Shown here: piece after piece, positions 8,391-16,265 of the stretch
Layout: every line of letters begins with the position of its first letter
Position numbering within the stretch: position 1 is the first letter of the stretch
Assembly (NCBI GenBank): GCA_964438705.1
Contig: CAYTKQ010000009.1
Coordinates: 1-64,000 of the forward strand
DNA length: 64,000 bases
Direction: 5' to 3'
Source: Christensenella sp964438705
Lineage (GTDB): Bacteria; Bacillota; Clostridia; Christensenellales; Christensenellaceae
Notes under the pieces: generated by a model
What the model was told of the DNA's origin: nothing
The model's database searches: none
The model's input: the letters and a program-made list of their open reading frames with translations, nothing else
Made by a program: the position numbers and the translations under genes

Positions 8391-9301
8391 AAAACAAGGT
8401 ATACATTATCCTCGGCCCAACCGCATCAGGTAAAACCGCCGTGGCAATCGAACTTGCCAAGCGAACAGACGGCGAAATCATTTCCGCTGATTCTATGCAG
8501 ATCTATCGCGAGATGGATATCGGTACCGCAAAGCCGACCCTGCAAGAGCGACAGGGGATCGACCACAGGATGCTGGATTTTGTGCCTCCCCAATATCCTT
8601 ATTCTGTCGCAATGTTTCAGCAGGGAGCGGAGGGATGGATCCGCAATATACTGCATCGCCAAAAAACGCCGATTATCGCCGGTGGAACGGGGCTTTATCT
8701 GAACGCCTTGACCTATGAGCTTAATTTCACAGATACCTCGTTTGATGCAGCATTTCGCGCATCCCTCACGAGCAGGGAAGCGGGGGAGCTGCACCGTGAG
8801 CTTGAACAAAAAGATCCACAGGCGGCGCAGCGTATTCATCCGAACGATAAAAAGCGTATCATACGCCGTCTCGAGATCATCGAGAATGGGGATGGTGGTG
8901 AGGAATACAGTTTCCGCGTTCCCAAAACGCAATACGATTTTGTGATTGCAGGGCTGACGGCGGAGCGAACAAAGCTCTATGAACGCATCAACGCGCGTGT
9001 CGATCAAATGATGCGGGACGGATTGCTTGACGAGGCTCGCCAACTATTCGCAAAATACGGCACACGACCGATTTCCATGCAGGCCATCGGCTACAAAGAG
9101 CTGATTTCTTATTTACGCGGAGAATCGACGCTCACGGCCGCCGTGGAACTGCTTAAGCGCAATTCGCGTCGCTATGCCAAGCGGCAGCTTACCTGGTTTC
9201 GCCGCGACGACCGGATCAAGTGGTACGACACAGCTTTTTACGCAACGCCCGCGCTGCTCGCGGAGGAAATTCTAAAACAGGAGCAAAAAACCAATGGATA
9301 A
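8387..9301 (+). CDS. miaA: tRNA dimethylallyltransferase MiaA
   Basis: Transfers the dimethylallyl group from DMAPP to N6 of A37 in tRNAs reading UNN codons, making the substrate of MiaB encoded upstream. The 304-residue product has the P-loop GPTASGKT (10-17), the DSMQIYREMDIGTAKP segment that places the tRNA base, and the GGTGLYLNAL motif. The start codon overlaps the mutL stop (ATGA), a sign of translational coupling; upstream in-frame codons lie inside mutL and were rejected. In many Firmicutes hfq follows miaA. Here the next gene is the methionine gamma-lyase-like gene, overlapping by 8 nt. Confidence 0.97.
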   Translation: MKNKVYIILGPTASGKTAVAIELAKRTDGEIISADSMQIYREMDIGTAKPTLQERQGIDHRMLDFVPPQYPYSVAMFQQGAEGWIRNILHRQKTPIIAGGTGLYLNALTYELNFTDTSFDAAFRASLTSREAGELHRELEQKDPQAAQRIHPNDKKRIIRRLEIIENGDGGEEYSFRVPKTQYDFVIAGLTAERTKLYERINARVDQMMRDGLLDEARQLFAKYGTRPISMQAIGYKELISYLRGESTLTAAVELLKRNSRRYAKRQLTWFRRDDRIKWYDTAFYATPALLAEEILKQEQKTNG

Positions 9302-10565
9302 CATGATCCAGTATATCAGTGAACATTTCAAAATCAGCCAACGGTTGATCGAATTCGTGCTGGAGTGTGAGGATGAAGTAAAAGACCAATTCAAAGGTTT
9401 TCAGGAAATCGCGCAAATCAATCAATTTCGGGTGATCGAGGCGTTCCAGAAAAACAACATTTCGGCACGTCATTTTTATCCGTCCACCGGCTATGGATAT
9501 GGAGATGAAGGCCGCGAAAAGCTAAACCGCGTATTTGCCGACACCTTCGAAGCGGAGGATGCGATCGTCTCTCCCATGCTCATGAGCGGCACGCACGCAA
9601 TTTCAACGGCACTGTTTGGTCTGCTGCGACCGGGAGACACCTTGTTTTCTCTTACGGGCCTGCCGTATGATACGCTGCTTTCGACGCTGCGCGGCGCAAG
9701 CGGGTCTTTGGAGGAATATGGCATCCATTTCGACCATACGCCGCTCATGGACGGATGCATCGATATGCAGACTGCTCTGCAAAAAATCAAAAAAAATCCA
9801 TCAATAAAAGTGCTTTATTTTCAGCGCTCAACCGGTTATGAAATCCGCCCGGCCTTCACCACGGAGGCGCTTGGAAAAGCGATTGAAGCAATGCGGCGCG
9901 AATGCCCGGATAAAATTATCATGGTGGACAATTGCTATGGAGAGTTTGTGTGCAGTGCTGAACCTACGGCAGTGGGAGCGGATGTGATTGCTGGGTCGCT
10001 GATCAAGAATCCCGGCGGAGGGCTGGCGCCTACGGGCGGCTATATCGCGGGCAAGGCTGAGCTGATCGAACAAATCGCGGGGCGCTTTTCCGCACCGGGC
10101 ATCGGCACAGAGATCGGCTCGTATGCCTTTGGCTATCAGCAATACTTTCAGGGATTTTTCATGGCGCCGCACACCGTATGCCAGGCACTTTCAGGCGTAT
10201 GCCTTGCCGCGCGCGTTTTCGAACGGCTTGGATACCGTTCTTTACCCGCCTACAACGCCACACGCGGCGATATCACTCAATCCATTGTCTTTGACAGCGA
10301 AGAACCCATGACAGGCTTTGTACGGGGCATACAGCGTGCCTCTGCCATCGACGGGAACGTTGTGCCTTATGCGTGGGATATGCCGGGATATGAAAACAAA
10401 GTGATTATGGCAGCGGGAACCTTTGTGCAGGGCGCATCCGTAGAGTTGACAGCCGATGGACCGATGCGCGCGCCATATGCTGCTTATCTACAGGGTGCGC
10501 TGACATACGAGCACGCAAAACTCGGCATTCTGTATGCGCTCAACGACATGAATGTTGAATTATAA
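9294..10565 (+). CDS. Methionine gamma-lyase family (YnbB-like) PLP protein
   Basis: A 423-residue PLP-dependent fold-type I protein of the family long called aluminium resistance protein or methionine gamma-lyase family (YnbB in Bacillus). The likely Schiff-base lysine is K238 in GSLIKNPGGG. YPSTGYGYGDEGREKL near the N-terminus and an internal TGYEIRPAFT segment are typical of the family. The true substrate is not established for this family, so lyase activity on sulfur amino acids is only inferred. It overlaps miaA by 8 nt and ends the + strand block. The next gene converges with a 6-nt gap and no terminator, so the two transcripts may collide or overlap. Confidence 0.85.
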   Translation: MDNMIQYISEHFKISQRLIEFVLECEDEVKDQFKGFQEIAQINQFRVIEAFQKNNISARHFYPSTGYGYGDEGREKLNRVFADTFEAEDAIVSPMLMSGTHAISTALFGLLRPGDTLFSLTGLPYDTLLSTLRGASGSLEEYGIHFDHTPLMDGCIDMQTALQKIKKNPSIKVLYFQRSTGYEIRPAFTTEALGKAIEAMRRECPDKIIMVDNCYGEFVCSAEPTAVGADVIAGSLIKNPGGGLAPTGGYIAGKAELIEQIAGRFSAPGIGTEIGSYAFGYQQYFQGFFMAPHTVCQALSGVCLAARVFERLGYRSLPAYNATRGDITQSIVFDSEEPMTGFVRGIQRASAIDGNVVPYAWDMPGYENKVIMAAGTFVQGASVELTADGPMRAPYAAYLQGALTYEHAKLGILYALNDMNVEL

Positions 10566-10571
10566 AGGCAT

Positions 10572-11633
10572 CTAATCCCGCAGTTTTACAGCCTTTGCGG
10601 CACGTTTGCGGTTGTCTTCAGACATGGCGGCATAGTGCTTGCGCGTGGTGTTTACGTCCTTATGGCCAAGCACGTCGGCAACGAGGTAAATATCGCCCGT
10701 CTCGTCGTAAAGCATCGTGCCATAGGTGCTGCGCAGCTTGTGAGGCGATATTTTTTTCAATGGGCTGGCAATACGTGCGTACTTTTTGACCATCAGTTCC
10801 ACGCTGCGCACCGACATCCGCTTTCCCTGCATCGAAAGAAAAAGCGGGGAGGCAAGCTCATAATTTCCGCGGTCCTTGCGCTCGTCAAGGTAACTTTGCA
10901 GCGCTGCTGCGGTCTCTTCGTCGAAATACAACATGACCTGATTTCCACCCTTGCGCGTCACCTTAAAGCAAGCGTTATGGAAGTCTATATCATTGACATT
11001 GATGGATACAAGCTCTGAAACGCGGATGCCGGTCGTCAAAAACAACGTGAGGATGGCGATATCGCGCTTTACATTCTTTTTATGGTATTGTTTTTGCTTT
11101 TCGGTCAGCTGTGAACCGTTTTCAACGATATCAAGCAGATTTGCAACCTCGTCAGGCTCTAAACGCACGATTGCTTTTTCATGCAGCTTGGGCGTGTCCA
11201 GCAATTCGCAAATATTTTTCTCAAGAACGCCTTTTTTATAGTAGTGCTTAAAAAACGAGCGAAGACAGGCAATTTTGCGCGCTTTTCCGCGTTCATGATT
11301 TTCTATGAATTTTTCGTCGTTCTCCGTGGACGTATAGAGGTTGAGATAATCCATGAAAAGATATAGATCGTCCACCGTCAGCTTGCCAAGGTCTTCCTGC
11401 CTGATTTGCGCGATGGTCTTGGCCGCGAAGCAGGGGATTTCACGCAATAAAAACTGAAAGAAGATACGCAGATCAGCCGCGTAATTCACACGCGTGAGAA
11501 TGGTGGAATTATTTTCCATCGCAATAAAAAAGCTCGTGGTAAAGGACGGCAAATCCTTCATGATCTCACGAAGCTTGAGCGTCATTTTTTGATTCAGGTT
11601 CTGATGATAGTTGGTGGAATCCTTCATGATCAC
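10572..11633 (-). CDS. Tyrosine-type site-specific recombinase
   Basis: A 353-residue integrase-fold protein. The SAM-like core-binding domain lies at about 20-145 and the catalytic domain at about 150-345. The active-site set is complete: R204 (TGIRVSEL), K228 (RKGGN), H298 and R301 (HKLR), H324 (LGHKD) and the nucleophile Y334 (KHYAAM). It resembles stand-alone XerC/XerD-like recombinases of Clostridia rather than phage integrases, and no phage genes or att-like repeats flank it. Two starts fit: a GTG at 11633, 5 nt after AAGGAG, or an ATG at 11627, 11 nt after it; the GTG has the better spacing. A promoter and a perfect 17-bp inverted repeat lie just upstream. Target site and job are unknown. 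Confidence 0.88.
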   Translation of the reverse strand: MIMKDSTNYHQNLNQKMTLKLREIMKDLPSFTTSFFIAMENNSTILTRVNYAADLRIFFQFLLREIPCFAAKTIAQIRQEDLGKLTVDDLYLFMDYLNLYTSTENDEKFIENHERGKARKIACLRSFFKHYYKKGVLEKNICELLDTPKLHEKAIVRLEPDEVANLLDIVENGSQLTEKQKQYHKKNVKRDIAILTLFLTTGIRVSELVSINVNDIDFHNACFKVTRKGGNQVMLYFDEETAAALQSYLDERKDRGNYELASPLFLSMQGKRMSVRSVELMVKKYARIASPLKKISPHKLRSTYGTMLYDETGDIYLVADVLGHKDVNTTRKHYAAMSEDNRKRAAKAVKLRD

Positions 11634-11692
11634 GGATGCTCCTTAAACTGCTTTTGATGCGGCTTAACGCGAAAACACGCGTTTTTTCTTAT

Positions 11693-11721
11693 AGTATAGC
11701 ATGATCCTGTTCATATCGCAA
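11693..11721 (-). promoter_or_regulatory. SigmaA promoter of the recombinase gene
   Basis: On the - strand: -35 TTGCGA (11716-11721), 17-bp spacer, extended -10 TGC-TATACT (hexamer 11693-11698). The -35 touches the outer end of the inverted repeat at 11721-11758, which suggests the repeat acts on this promoter. Between promoter and gene, 11666-11683 forms a small AACGCG/CGCGTT hairpin in the leader. Confidence 0.7.
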
Positions 11722-11758
11722 CAACTATTCGCAAAACTTGTGTTTTGCGAATAGTTGT
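11721..11758. repeat. Perfect 17-bp inverted repeat with 4-nt loop
   Basis: ACAACTATTCGCAAAAC (11721-11737), TTGT, then the exact reverse complement (11742-11758). It lies between the 3' end of the HD-GYP gene and the recombinase promoter. On the - strand no T-run follows, so it does not look like a terminator. Possible roles are an operator, a recombinase binding or crossover site, or a folded RNA element. Confidence 0.9.
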
Positions 11759-11833
11759 ATGTTGGGCTCAAAACTATTTTCTGTCTTTGGCGCCCCTCTT
11801 TCGTTGCGCGATCATCCATGTTTTTCTTCCCAT

Positions 11834-13093
11834 TCACGAAACGATCTTATGAAATTCTTCGATCAGGATTTCATATTCGTAATTGATGCTCTCGTAAAGC
11901 GCGATTGCCGGGCCGCACTGAATGCGCACATTGTCCATGATGGAATCGTAATGATCCTTGACCATTTCGACAACCTCGGGACAGATCTTATTGTTGCCCG
12001 CTAAGTCGTCAAGGATGGCAATGATTTTTTCCTTTGGAAAAGAATCCTTATAGCTTCTTCGGCCTATGAGCGCACTGATGATGTCCGCGACCGCAACGAT
12101 GCGTTCTGTGCGTGTCAGTTCGCTTCCCAAAAGCCCTCTTGGGTATCCTGAACCGTCCAGTTTCTCATGATGGCGAATCGCGTTTTTGAGAACAATTTCA
12201 TCTACGGCATGACCTAGAACCTCTTCAGTGATATCTACATGTGTGCGCATGACTTCCATTTCCTGCGGCGTAAGCTTCCCCGGTTTTTCAAGTATGTCGA
12301 TCGGAATCGAAATTTTTCCCAGATCGTGCAGCTGCGCGCCGATGTGCAGCCGTTGCGCTTCATCGCCGTAAATTTCCATTAGCCTTCCGAGTTCGTCACT
12401 GATGCCCATCGTTGTAATGGTATGCGTGACTGTAAAAACACTTCGAAAATCGATGACATACATGACCATCTTCAAAAAATCATAGCTCTCGCTTCCTGAA
12501 AAATCGTATTGTGACAGTTGCTCTTCAAGCGCTTCCTTATAGCTTCCGTCAAATATGCTTCTCATGAAATCATATTGATCTTGCGCGGCATGAAACAATT
12601 GCAGCACCTGAGGCGAAAATCTTATATTTTCTCCCCCATCCACAAACGCTTCAACCCCCACCCTTCCCTGCGTACGAAGGTATGTATCCACACGATCGGC
12701 AAGATTAATGATCTGTGCGATATCTTTGTGCGGTGAATCGAGCGACAAAAGATCGCGATGATTCGTATGATGAAAAAGAATGGCCGGCGCAAACGCACTG
12801 AACGGCGTTAGTTTTTTTACAAACAAATAACCGTATACCGAATGTTCCCATATGTTGGCCGATTCAAATTCCAGCATTTTGTCGATTTCTTCCGTCTTAT
12901 AGGCCCCGATATCATGCATCAGCGTGATGAGCGCGATCTCCCTGACGGTATTTGTATCATATTTTCCATCTGCCTGCAGCAAATGAAACACAATATAGGC
13001 AACCCGCCCGCCATGATCGATCAGGCGTGGGTCGATCCGGTTGAGGCTTCTTATAAAAATTCCGAGCGCATCGCTGGCCTTGATTTCAACCAT
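11834..13093 (-). CDS. Tandem HD / HD-GYP domain protein, probable cyclic-dinucleotide phosphodiesterase
   Basis: A 419-residue protein with two HD-type modules. The C-terminal one (about 215-375) is a canonical HD-GYP with THTITT, LHDLGK, MRTH and HHEKLDGSGYP, the signature of phosphodiesterases that hydrolyse c-di-GMP or related cyclic dinucleotides. The N-terminal one (about 15-140) also keeps a full set of metal-ligand positions (DHGGR, MHDIG, WEHS, FHHTNHRD, ADRVD) but lacks the GYP motif. There is no receiver, GAF or membrane segment. The ATG follows AAGAGGGA by 9 nt and lies 15 nt after rnhA, so it is the last gene of proC-rnhA-HD-GYP. Its substrate cannot be read from sequence. Confidence 0.88.
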   Translation of the reverse strand: MVEIKASDALGIFIRSLNRIDPRLIDHGGRVAYIVFHLLQADGKYDTNTVREIALITLMHDIGAYKTEEIDKMLEFESANIWEHSVYGYLFVKKLTPFSAFAPAILFHHTNHRDLLSLDSPHKDIAQIINLADRVDTYLRTQGRVGVEAFVDGGENIRFSPQVLQLFHAAQDQYDFMRSIFDGSYKEALEEQLSQYDFSGSESYDFLKMVMYVIDFRSVFTVTHTITTMGISDELGRLMEIYGDEAQRLHIGAQLHDLGKISIPIDILEKPGKLTPQEMEVMRTHVDITEEVLGHAVDEIVLKNAIRHHEKLDGSGYPRGLLGSELTRTERIVAVADIISALIGRRSYKDSFPKEKIIAILDDLAGNNKICPEVVEMVKDHYDSIMDNVRIQCGPAIALYESINYEYEILIEEFHKIVS

Positions 13094-13108
13094 GAGATAA
13101 ATTCCCTC

Positions 13109-13555
13109 TTAGGATTTGACGTTTTTCTTGATCTGTTCACGAGCCAGTTCATCACAACGGTTGTTGCGCTCGTCGTCGGCGTGTCCTTTGACCTTATACC
13201 ATTTGACGACATGCCCCTTTGCCGCGTTTAGAATCTGCTTCCATAGATCCTGATTTTCCACGGGCTTTTTGGCCGCTGTTTGCCAACCGTTGTTTTGCCA
13301 GGCAATAATCCAGCCCTTAGAAAACGCATTGTGGATGTAGGCGCTGTCTGTGTGCACTTTTACGCTGCATCGCTCCTTGAGTGCCAAGAGACCCTGTAAA
13401 GCCGCCATAAGCTCCATACGGTTGTTTGTGGTATCCGGCTGGTATCCGGAGAGCTCTTTTCTGTTTCCTTTGTATTCAAGCACACAGGCCCATCCACCCG
13501 GACCGGGATTGCCCGAACATGCGCCGTCACAATAAAGCAAAACTTCCTTCAACAT
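13109..13555 (-). CDS. rnhA: Ribonuclease HI
   Basis: Degrades the RNA strand of RNA-DNA hybrids such as R-loops and primers. The 148-residue product has the type 1 fold with catalytic carboxylates D10 (YCDGACSGNPGPG), E48 (NRMEL), D70 (HTDSAY) and D135 (RCDELA), and the conserved KVKGHADDE loop. It has no N-terminal hybrid-binding domain. The ATG at 13555 overlaps the proC stop by one base (TAATG); an in-frame extension into proC was rejected because homology begins at this ATG. Confidence 0.95.
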   Translation of the reverse strand: MLKEVLLYCDGACSGNPGPGGWACVLEYKGNRKELSGYQPDTTNNRMELMAALQGLLALKERCSVKVHTDSAYIHNAFSKGWIIAWQNNGWQTAAKKPVENQDLWKQILNAAKGHVVKWYKVKGHADDERNNRCDELAREQIKKNVKS

Positions 13556-14337
13556 TACCTGGAAAGCTCCTTTGACCTTGCGACGCACGCGTCCACAGCC
13601 TTTTTTATGATTTCCCGCGTTCCATTTTCTTCAAACGCCCTCATTGCTTCTAGGGTAGTCCCGCCCGGTGAGCAGACGTTTTCAATCAACGTTGCAGGAG
13701 ACTTCCCCGTTTTTCTAAGCATTTCACACGCACCTTCAAAGGTCTGCAGCGCGAGGCGAAAAGAGATATCGGCCGCAAGACCGTGTTGCTCCCCTGCCTT
13801 TGCCAACGCATCGATGAGCATATAGACATAGGCCGGGCCACTGCCCGACACACCGGTGACGCTGTCCATCAAATTCCCACTCACATATTCAATGAGGCCG
13901 AGAGAGCCAAATACCGTTTCGATGAAAACCTGCTCCTCCTGCGTGAAATCGGTAGGCGTTTCGATGCAGATCGCACCCTTCCCCACCAAAAGCGGTGTGT
14001 TGGGCATAATGCGCATGATACGGGCGGACGGTTTTAAACAGGCGCGCAGCTTTGCGGAGGTCACCCCCGCCGCAATTGAAACGAACGCCTTTCCATCTGC
14101 CGCGACCTCGCCGAGCACATCGGGTATGGTGTTCGGTTTTACGCATAAAAAAATAATGTCCGCCGTTTTGGAAACTTCATCCACATCGGCGCATATATTG
14201 ATATCAGGAATGGATGCGCATTGACTTGCATCCTTATCATACACAAAAATGTCCTTTATTCCCGCCCGGCGCATGCCGCCAATGATGGCGGAGGCCATAT
14301 TGCCGCAGCCGATAAAACCCGTCTTGAATTGCTTCAA
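13555..14337 (-). CDS. proC: Pyrroline-5-carboxylate reductase
   Basis: Last step of proline synthesis: NAD(P)H-dependent reduction of 1-pyrroline-5-carboxylate. The 260-residue product has the N-terminal Rossmann motif GFIGCGNMASAI, the SGSGPAYVYMLIDAL segment and the SPGGTTLEA signature near the C-terminus. The start is TTG at 14337: an in-frame stop lies three codons upstream and no ATG is near, while GAGGAG stands 11 nt before it. First gene of the unit with rnhA and the HD-GYP gene, under a good promoter at 14372-14400. Confidence 0.95.
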   Translation of the reverse strand: MKQFKTGFIGCGNMASAIIGGMRRAGIKDIFVYDKDASQCASIPDINICADVDEVSKTADIIFLCVKPNTIPDVLGEVAADGKAFVSIAAGVTSAKLRACLKPSARIMRIMPNTPLLVGKGAICIETPTDFTQEEQVFIETVFGSLGLIEYVSGNLMDSVTGVSGSGPAYVYMLIDALAKAGEQHGLAADISFRLALQTFEGACEMLRKTGKSPATLIENVCSPGGTTLEAMRAFEENGTREIIKKAVDACVARSKELSR

Positions 14338-14371
14338 TGGAATCTATTCTCCTCGTTATCGTTTTTCTTTT

Positions 14372-14400
14372 ATTATAATGACTTTCAAGTATAAAGACAA
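14372..14400 (-). promoter_or_regulatory. SigmaA promoter of proC-rnhA-HD-GYP
   Basis: On the - strand: -35 TTGTCT (14395-14400), 17-bp spacer, perfect -10 TATAAT (14372-14377). It starts about 35 nt before the TTG start of proC and just after the tRNA-Trp terminator. Confidence 0.75.
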
Positions 14401-14413
14401 TCCTATAAAATAT

Positions 14414-14445
14414 AAAACGCATTCCGCGCAAACGGAATGCGTTTT
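14414..14445 (-). terminator. Intrinsic terminator of tRNA-Trp
   Basis: AAAACGCATTCCG (14414-14426) pairs perfectly over 13 bp with 14433-14445 around a 6-nt loop. Reading leftward it runs into TTTTATATTTTA, directly after the tRNA. Confidence 0.85.
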
Positions 14446-14448
14446 GCA

Positions 14449-14522
14449 TGGCAGGGGTGGAGAGGATCGAACTCCCACAATTGGTTTTGGAGACCAATGC
14501 ACTACCATTATACTACACCCCT
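14449..14522 (-). tRNA. tRNA-Trp (CCA)
   Basis: On the - strand: acceptor AGGGGTG / CACCCCT, anticodon loop CTCCAAA (anticodon CCA), T arm GTTCGATCC, encoded CCA end. It stands alone between citrate synthase and proC with its own terminator. Confidence 0.95.
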
Positions 14523-14586
14523 ATGAACCAAAAGCAACGTAATAAATTATACCCGATAGAGACCTTTGCGTCAATCCATTTTCAAC

Positions 14587-14611
14587 AAAAAACCGCCCGA
14601 AGGCGGTTTTT
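14587..14611 (-). terminator. Intrinsic terminator of citrate synthase (bidirectional shape)
   Basis: AAAAACCGCC (14588-14597) and GGCGGTTTTT (14602-14611) pair around a CGAA loop, 18 nt after the citrate synthase stop. A/T runs on both sides would let it work in both directions. Confidence 0.85.
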
Positions 14612-14628
14612 ACATGCTTTTTGAGAAA

Positions 14629-15990
14629 TCAGCCTCTTTCGTCGAGCGGAATATAGGGGCGCTCGTCCTGCACGTTTTTATAGGCGGGACGAATGATCTT
14701 GCCTGCGTTGGAAAGCTCTTCGATGCGATGCGCGCTCCATCCGGCGATCCTTGCCATCGCAAAAATCGGCGTAAAGAGTTCGGTGGGAAGCTTGAGCATG
14801 CTGTATACAAAGCCGCTGTAGAAATCGACATTTGCGCTTACGCCCTTATAGATTTTGCGTTCCTTTGCTATGACCTCCGGCGCAAGACGCTCCACCAATG
14901 TATAGAGCTTGAATTCTTTTCCAAGGCCTTTTTCCTCTGAAAGATTTTCAACAAAAGTCTTGAATACGTCGGCACGAGGGTCGGACAGCGAATAGACCGC
15001 GTGGCCCATGCCGTAAATCAGCCCTGCCTTATCGAACGCCTGTTTATTGAGCAGCTTTGCGAGATAATCCTTTACCTCGCTTTCGCTCGTCCAGTCGCTG
15101 AGGTTTTTCTTCATATCCTCGACCATCTGCACGACCTTGATATTTGCGCCGCCATGCTTTGGCCCTTTGAGGGAGCCGAGCGATGCCGCGACGGTTGAAT
15201 AGGTATCCGTACCCGAGGACGAGACCACATGCGTCGTGAAAGTGGAGTTGTTTCCGCCGCCGTGCTCTGCGTGCAGAACAAGGGATACATCCAGAATATG
15301 TGCTTCCAGCTCGGAATACTGGCTATCGGGGCGCAGCAGATGCAAAATGTTTTCGGCAGTGGAAAGCTCCGGGTCAGGCACATGGATGAACAGGCTCTGC
15401 CCATCGTGATAGTGGCGGTAGGCCTGATAGCCGTACACCGAAAACAGCGGGAAAAGCGCAATCAATTGCAAAGACTGCCGCAGAACATTTGGGATCGAAA
15501 TATCGTTTGCCTTATCATCATACGAATAAAGCGTCAACACGCTCCGCGCAAGCGTATTCATCATATCCGGGCTGGGCGCTTTCATGATGATATCGCGTAC
15601 AAAGCTGGTGGGCAGCGTTCTATAGTGTGCCAGCAGCTTTTTAAAATCAGCCAGCTCTTTTTGATCGGGCAGGTTGCCAAGCAAAAGCAAATAGGCTGTT
15701 TCTTCAAAACCATAACGTTTTTCCGTGATGAAGCCCTTCACGATGTCTTTAATGTTGATGCCGCGATAAAACAACTTCCCTTCGCACGGAACCGATTCGC
15801 CGTCCTTTTCAATGAACGAACGAATATCTGAAATTCTGGTTAGGCCTGCGAGAACGCCTTTTCCGCTGATGTCACGCAAGCCGCGCTTCACCTGATACTT
15901 TGTATACAATTCCGGGTCAATGTTCCCGGTGCTATAAATTCGTTCGGTCAATTCATAGATTTCCGGCGTGATATCTGAAATATTTGCCAT
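14629..15990 (-). CDS. gltA: Citrate synthase family enzyme
   Basis: Condenses oxaloacetate with acetyl-CoA. The 453-residue product belongs to the longer clostridial citrate/2-methylcitrate synthase type, with an N-terminal extension of about 60 residues. Active-site regions are LHAEHGGGNNSTF, GSLKGPKHGGAN and GMGHAVYSLSDPRA; the C-terminal end has ARIAGWSAHRIEE. The ATG follows AGAAGGAGGAAAAAG, a strong site. Sequence alone does not separate citrate synthase from 2-methylcitrate synthase. It is probably monocistronic, with a promoter about 165 nt upstream, an unusually long leader, and a terminator downstream. Malic enzyme lies directly upstream on the same strand, which fits a partial, biosynthetic C4/C6-acid pathway. 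Confidence 0.93.
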   Translation of the reverse strand: MANISDITPEIYELTERIYSTGNIDPELYTKYQVKRGLRDISGKGVLAGLTRISDIRSFIEKDGESVPCEGKLFYRGINIKDIVKGFITEKRYGFEETAYLLLLGNLPDQKELADFKKLLAHYRTLPTSFVRDIIMKAPSPDMMNTLARSVLTLYSYDDKANDISIPNVLRQSLQLIALFPLFSVYGYQAYRHYHDGQSLFIHVPDPELSTAENILHLLRPDSQYSELEAHILDVSLVLHAEHGGGNNSTFTTHVVSSSGTDTYSTVAASLGSLKGPKHGGANIKVVQMVEDMKKNLSDWTSESEVKDYLAKLLNKQAFDKAGLIYGMGHAVYSLSDPRADVFKTFVENLSEEKGLGKEFKLYTLVERLAPEVIAKERKIYKGVSANVDFYSGFVYSMLKLPTELFTPIFAMARIAGWSAHRIEELSNAGKIIRPAYKNVQDERPYIPLDERG

Positions 15991-16155
15991 TCTTTTTCCT
16001 CCTTCTCACTGGTCCGTTTTTCCCGTTTTGGATTTAAAATATAAATCAAAACCATGTCATGCATTCCTTACGGGATTCATGGCCGGGTTTTGCCACCGCA
16101 AATTAAGTCTCGTAGTCAAGATTCGTTATCAAAAACGGGTAACAATTTGTTTACA
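15991..16155 (-). promoter_or_regulatory. Long 5' leader of citrate synthase
   Basis: The stretch from the predicted transcription start (about 16155) to the ribosome binding site holds no gene. It contains a stem-loop at about 16052-16083 in which CCATG pairs with CATGG and the inner ATTCC pairs with GGGAT (one G-T) around TTAC. No T-run follows it. I do not recognise a known riboswitch. Confidence 0.35.
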
Positions 16156-16161
16156 ATTCTA

Positions 16162-16190
16162 ATTATACTACAAAAAACGCGATGTGTAAC
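16162..16190 (-). promoter_or_regulatory. Promoter of citrate synthase
   Basis: On the - strand: -35 GTTACA (16185-16190), 17-bp spacer, perfect -10 TATAAT (16162-16167). Confidence 0.6.
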
Positions 16191-16232
16191 GCTTTTTTTA
16201 TGACTCTTCGCCAAAACAACGATGATTTAGCG

Positions 16233-16263
16233 AAAAAAAGCGCCTTCTTCAAGACGCTTTTTT
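16233..16263 (-). terminator. Intrinsic terminator of malic enzyme
   Basis: AAAAAAAGCG and CGCTTTTTT flank an imperfect inner stem, 3 nt after the malic enzyme stop. Reading leftward the T-run is complete. Confidence 0.8.
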
Positions 16264-16265
16264 GT

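Noticed and set aside
10572..11633. Prophage or integrative element carrying the recombinase
   Set aside because: Flanking genes are core genes, no other mobile genes or tRNA-end repeats are near, and the gene looks compositionally like its neighbours.
11666..11683. AACGCG/CGCGTT hairpin as a + strand terminator
   Set aside because: It has a T-run on the + strand, but no + strand gene ends within 1.1 kb upstream; more likely part of the recombinase leader.
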